5,091 bases of DNA, from contig JAJDCT010000264.1 in assembly GCA_029260695.1 (NCBI GenBank), positions 1-5,091 on the forward strand, given 5' to 3'. The translations under genes were made by a program, and so were the position numbers. The number at the start of each line of letters is the position of its first letter. The first letter of the stretch is position 1. The notes under the pieces were generated by a model. It worked only from the letters and a program-made list of their open reading frames with translations. It was not told where the DNA came from and made no database searches. The DNA comes from Phycisphaeraceae bacterium (GTDB lineage: Bacteria > Planctomycetota > Phycisphaerae > Phycisphaerales > Phycisphaeraceae). Of the stretch, positions 4,020 to 5,091 are shown piece after piece.

Positions 4020-5091
4020 ATGAGACCTTGGACCCCCGTGTCGGTCTTGACTTGGTTTGTAGCGGTGTTGGCGATCGGTTCCCCCGTATGGCAATCTTCG
4101 GCGTCAGCGCAAGAGGTGCCGTTCACCGGGGTGGTCAATCAGAACCAGACCGATGTCCGTGCAGGCGCGGCCAATAGCTTCTACCGCGTGGGTGAGCTGA
4201 ATAAGGGCCGGCTTGTCCAGGTCGAAGAGGTGATCGTTGGGTGGTACAAGATCATCCCGCCGGAGGGGATCCACAGCTATATCTCCAAGGCTTTTGTCGA
4301 CGCCAAGGGCGACGGGTCCACGGGTGTGGTGAATACCGATCGCACCGAGGCCAAGGCAGCGGATGTCAACGGCCCGGCGGGCAGTTACCGGTCACAGGCC
4401 ATATTAAATGAAGGTGACGAGGTGCAGATCGTGGCCGAGGAGGGCAGCCATTACCGGATCGTCGCGCCGCCCAATGCTTATGTGTACCTCCCCCCCGGAT
4501 CGGTCCGGCGAGCGCTGGCGATGGAGGCCGCCGCCGCAGGGGAGCCCGAAGAACCCGTGGAACCCCAGCCGGTCGAGCAGCCGGAGGTGACCGAGCCTGA
4601 GCCGGCCCCCGAACCCGTGCCGGTCGTAGAGACGCCTGCGGAGCCGATTGTCGTAGTCCCTGTAGCCCCCGCTGAGCCGGAGCCTGTGGTGCAAGACCCG
4701 GTAGTGGAGCCGGCCCTGCCTGTCGAGCCTGAGCCGGTGGTTGTGGTCGATCCGGAACCCGAAGATTCATCCGTCCAAGCGCTAGATGAGATGCTCGACG
4801 GCCCGCCCAGCAAGCCCGTCGAGGTTCAGAGCCTTTCGGAGCTTGAATCACAGATGCAGGCGATGCTTGAATTGCCCATGGAAGACCGCCCGCTCGGTGA
4901 GATGATCGCCAAGTACGAAGCGCTCCAGGCGGCGGGGGGGCTCAGCGAGCCGGATGCGTACCGTGTGGCGACCCGGCTGGTTTCGTTGCGTCACGACCGC
5001 GAGATCGTGCAGGGGCTGATCGCGATTGCCCAGGCCCGTGAACCCGGGTCCCAGGCCGACACCCAGCCCGCCGAGGCCGTCAGCTACGACG
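4020..5091 (+). CDS. Exported protein with two SH3-like repeats and a Pro/Glu-rich linker, 3' end cut off by window edge
   Basis: 357 residues are visible and the frame is open at the right edge. A signal peptide covers about residues 1-30: hydrophobic 7-22, then SSASAQE with an A-x-A site before Gln31. Residues 35-95 (FTGVVNQNQTDVRAGA to YISKAFV) match a bacterial SH3-like fold, including the typical VRAGA turn and the GWYKI strand. A second, more diverged copy covers about 102-163, with VQIVAEEGSHYRIV aligned to VQVEEVIVGWYKII. Residues 172-249 are a low-complexity linker of Pro, Glu and Val. From about 252 the sequence is predicted mostly helical and charged and was not recognised. SH3-like repeats of this type often bind peptidoglycan or other envelope ligands; here that role is inferred. 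No catalytic domain is seen in the visible part, but one could follow beyond the edge. Confidence 0.85.
   Translation, partial: MRPWTPVSVLTWFVAVLAIGSPVWQSSASAQEVPFTGVVNQNQTDVRAGAANSFYRVGELNKGRLVQVEEVIVGWYKIIPPEGIHSYISKAFVDAKGDGSTGVVNTDRTEAKAADVNGPAGSYRSQAILNEGDEVQIVAEEGSHYRIVAPPNAYVYLPPGSVRRALAMEAAAAGEPEEPVEPQPVEQPEVTEPEPAPEPVPVVETPAEPIVVVPVAPAEPEPVVQDPVVEPALPVEPEPVVVVDPEPEDSSVQALDEMLDGPPSKPVEVQSLSELESQMQAMLELPMEDRPLGEMIAKYEALQAAGGLSEPDAYRVATRLVSLRHDREIVQGLIAIAQAREPGSQADTQPAEAVSYD

Noticed and set aside
4366..4851. Minus-strand open frames of up to 161 codons in the linker region
   Set aside because: They are shadows of the low-complexity Pro/Glu codons of the SH3-like gene, which has a consensus ribosome site and signal peptide on the plus strand.

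Overview
The window looks like chromosomal DNA from a GC-rich Gram-negative-type bacterium, most likely a planctomycete (possibly Phycisphaerae). This assignment is an inference. It rests on the high GC content, signal peptides ending in an alanine followed by Gln, a divergent secreted subtilase-like protein, a receiver protein with a degenerate Hpt domain, and an SH3-like secreted protein with a long Pro/Glu linker. No 16S or ribosomal gene is present to confirm it.

Layout: four protein genes and three short intergenic gaps. (1) Bases 1-1080, minus strand: a UDP-galactopyranose mutase family flavoprotein that lacks only its last residues at the left edge. (2) Bases 1081-1267: a divergent intergenic region with a two-way -10-like element. 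(3) Bases 1268-2860, plus: an exported subtilase (S8) family protein in which the triad Asp position is Glu. (4) Bases 2861-3047: a gap with four 9-nt tandem units, two stem-loops and a strong Shine-Dalgarno. (5) Bases 3048-3875, plus: a receiver domain fused to an Hpt-like domain whose phospho-accepting His is Asp. (6) Bases 3876-4019: a gap with a long dyad that folds up to and into the next Shine-Dalgarno. (7) Bases 4020-5091, plus: an exported protein with two SH3-like repeats, a Pro/Glu-rich linker and a helical C-terminal part, running off the right edge.

The genes do not form an obvious single pathway. The mutase would make furanose sugar donors for surface polysaccharide. The subtilase-like and SH3-like proteins are both exported and may act at the cell envelope. 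The receiver/pseudo-Hpt protein is a cytoplasmic signalling part that cannot relay phosphate through a His in the usual way. The strongest leads are the His-to-Asp Hpt domain, the structured leader before the SH3 gene, the Glu-His-Ser subtilase, and the changed substrate pocket of the mutase. No mobile element, CRISPR array, tRNA or rRNA was seen.
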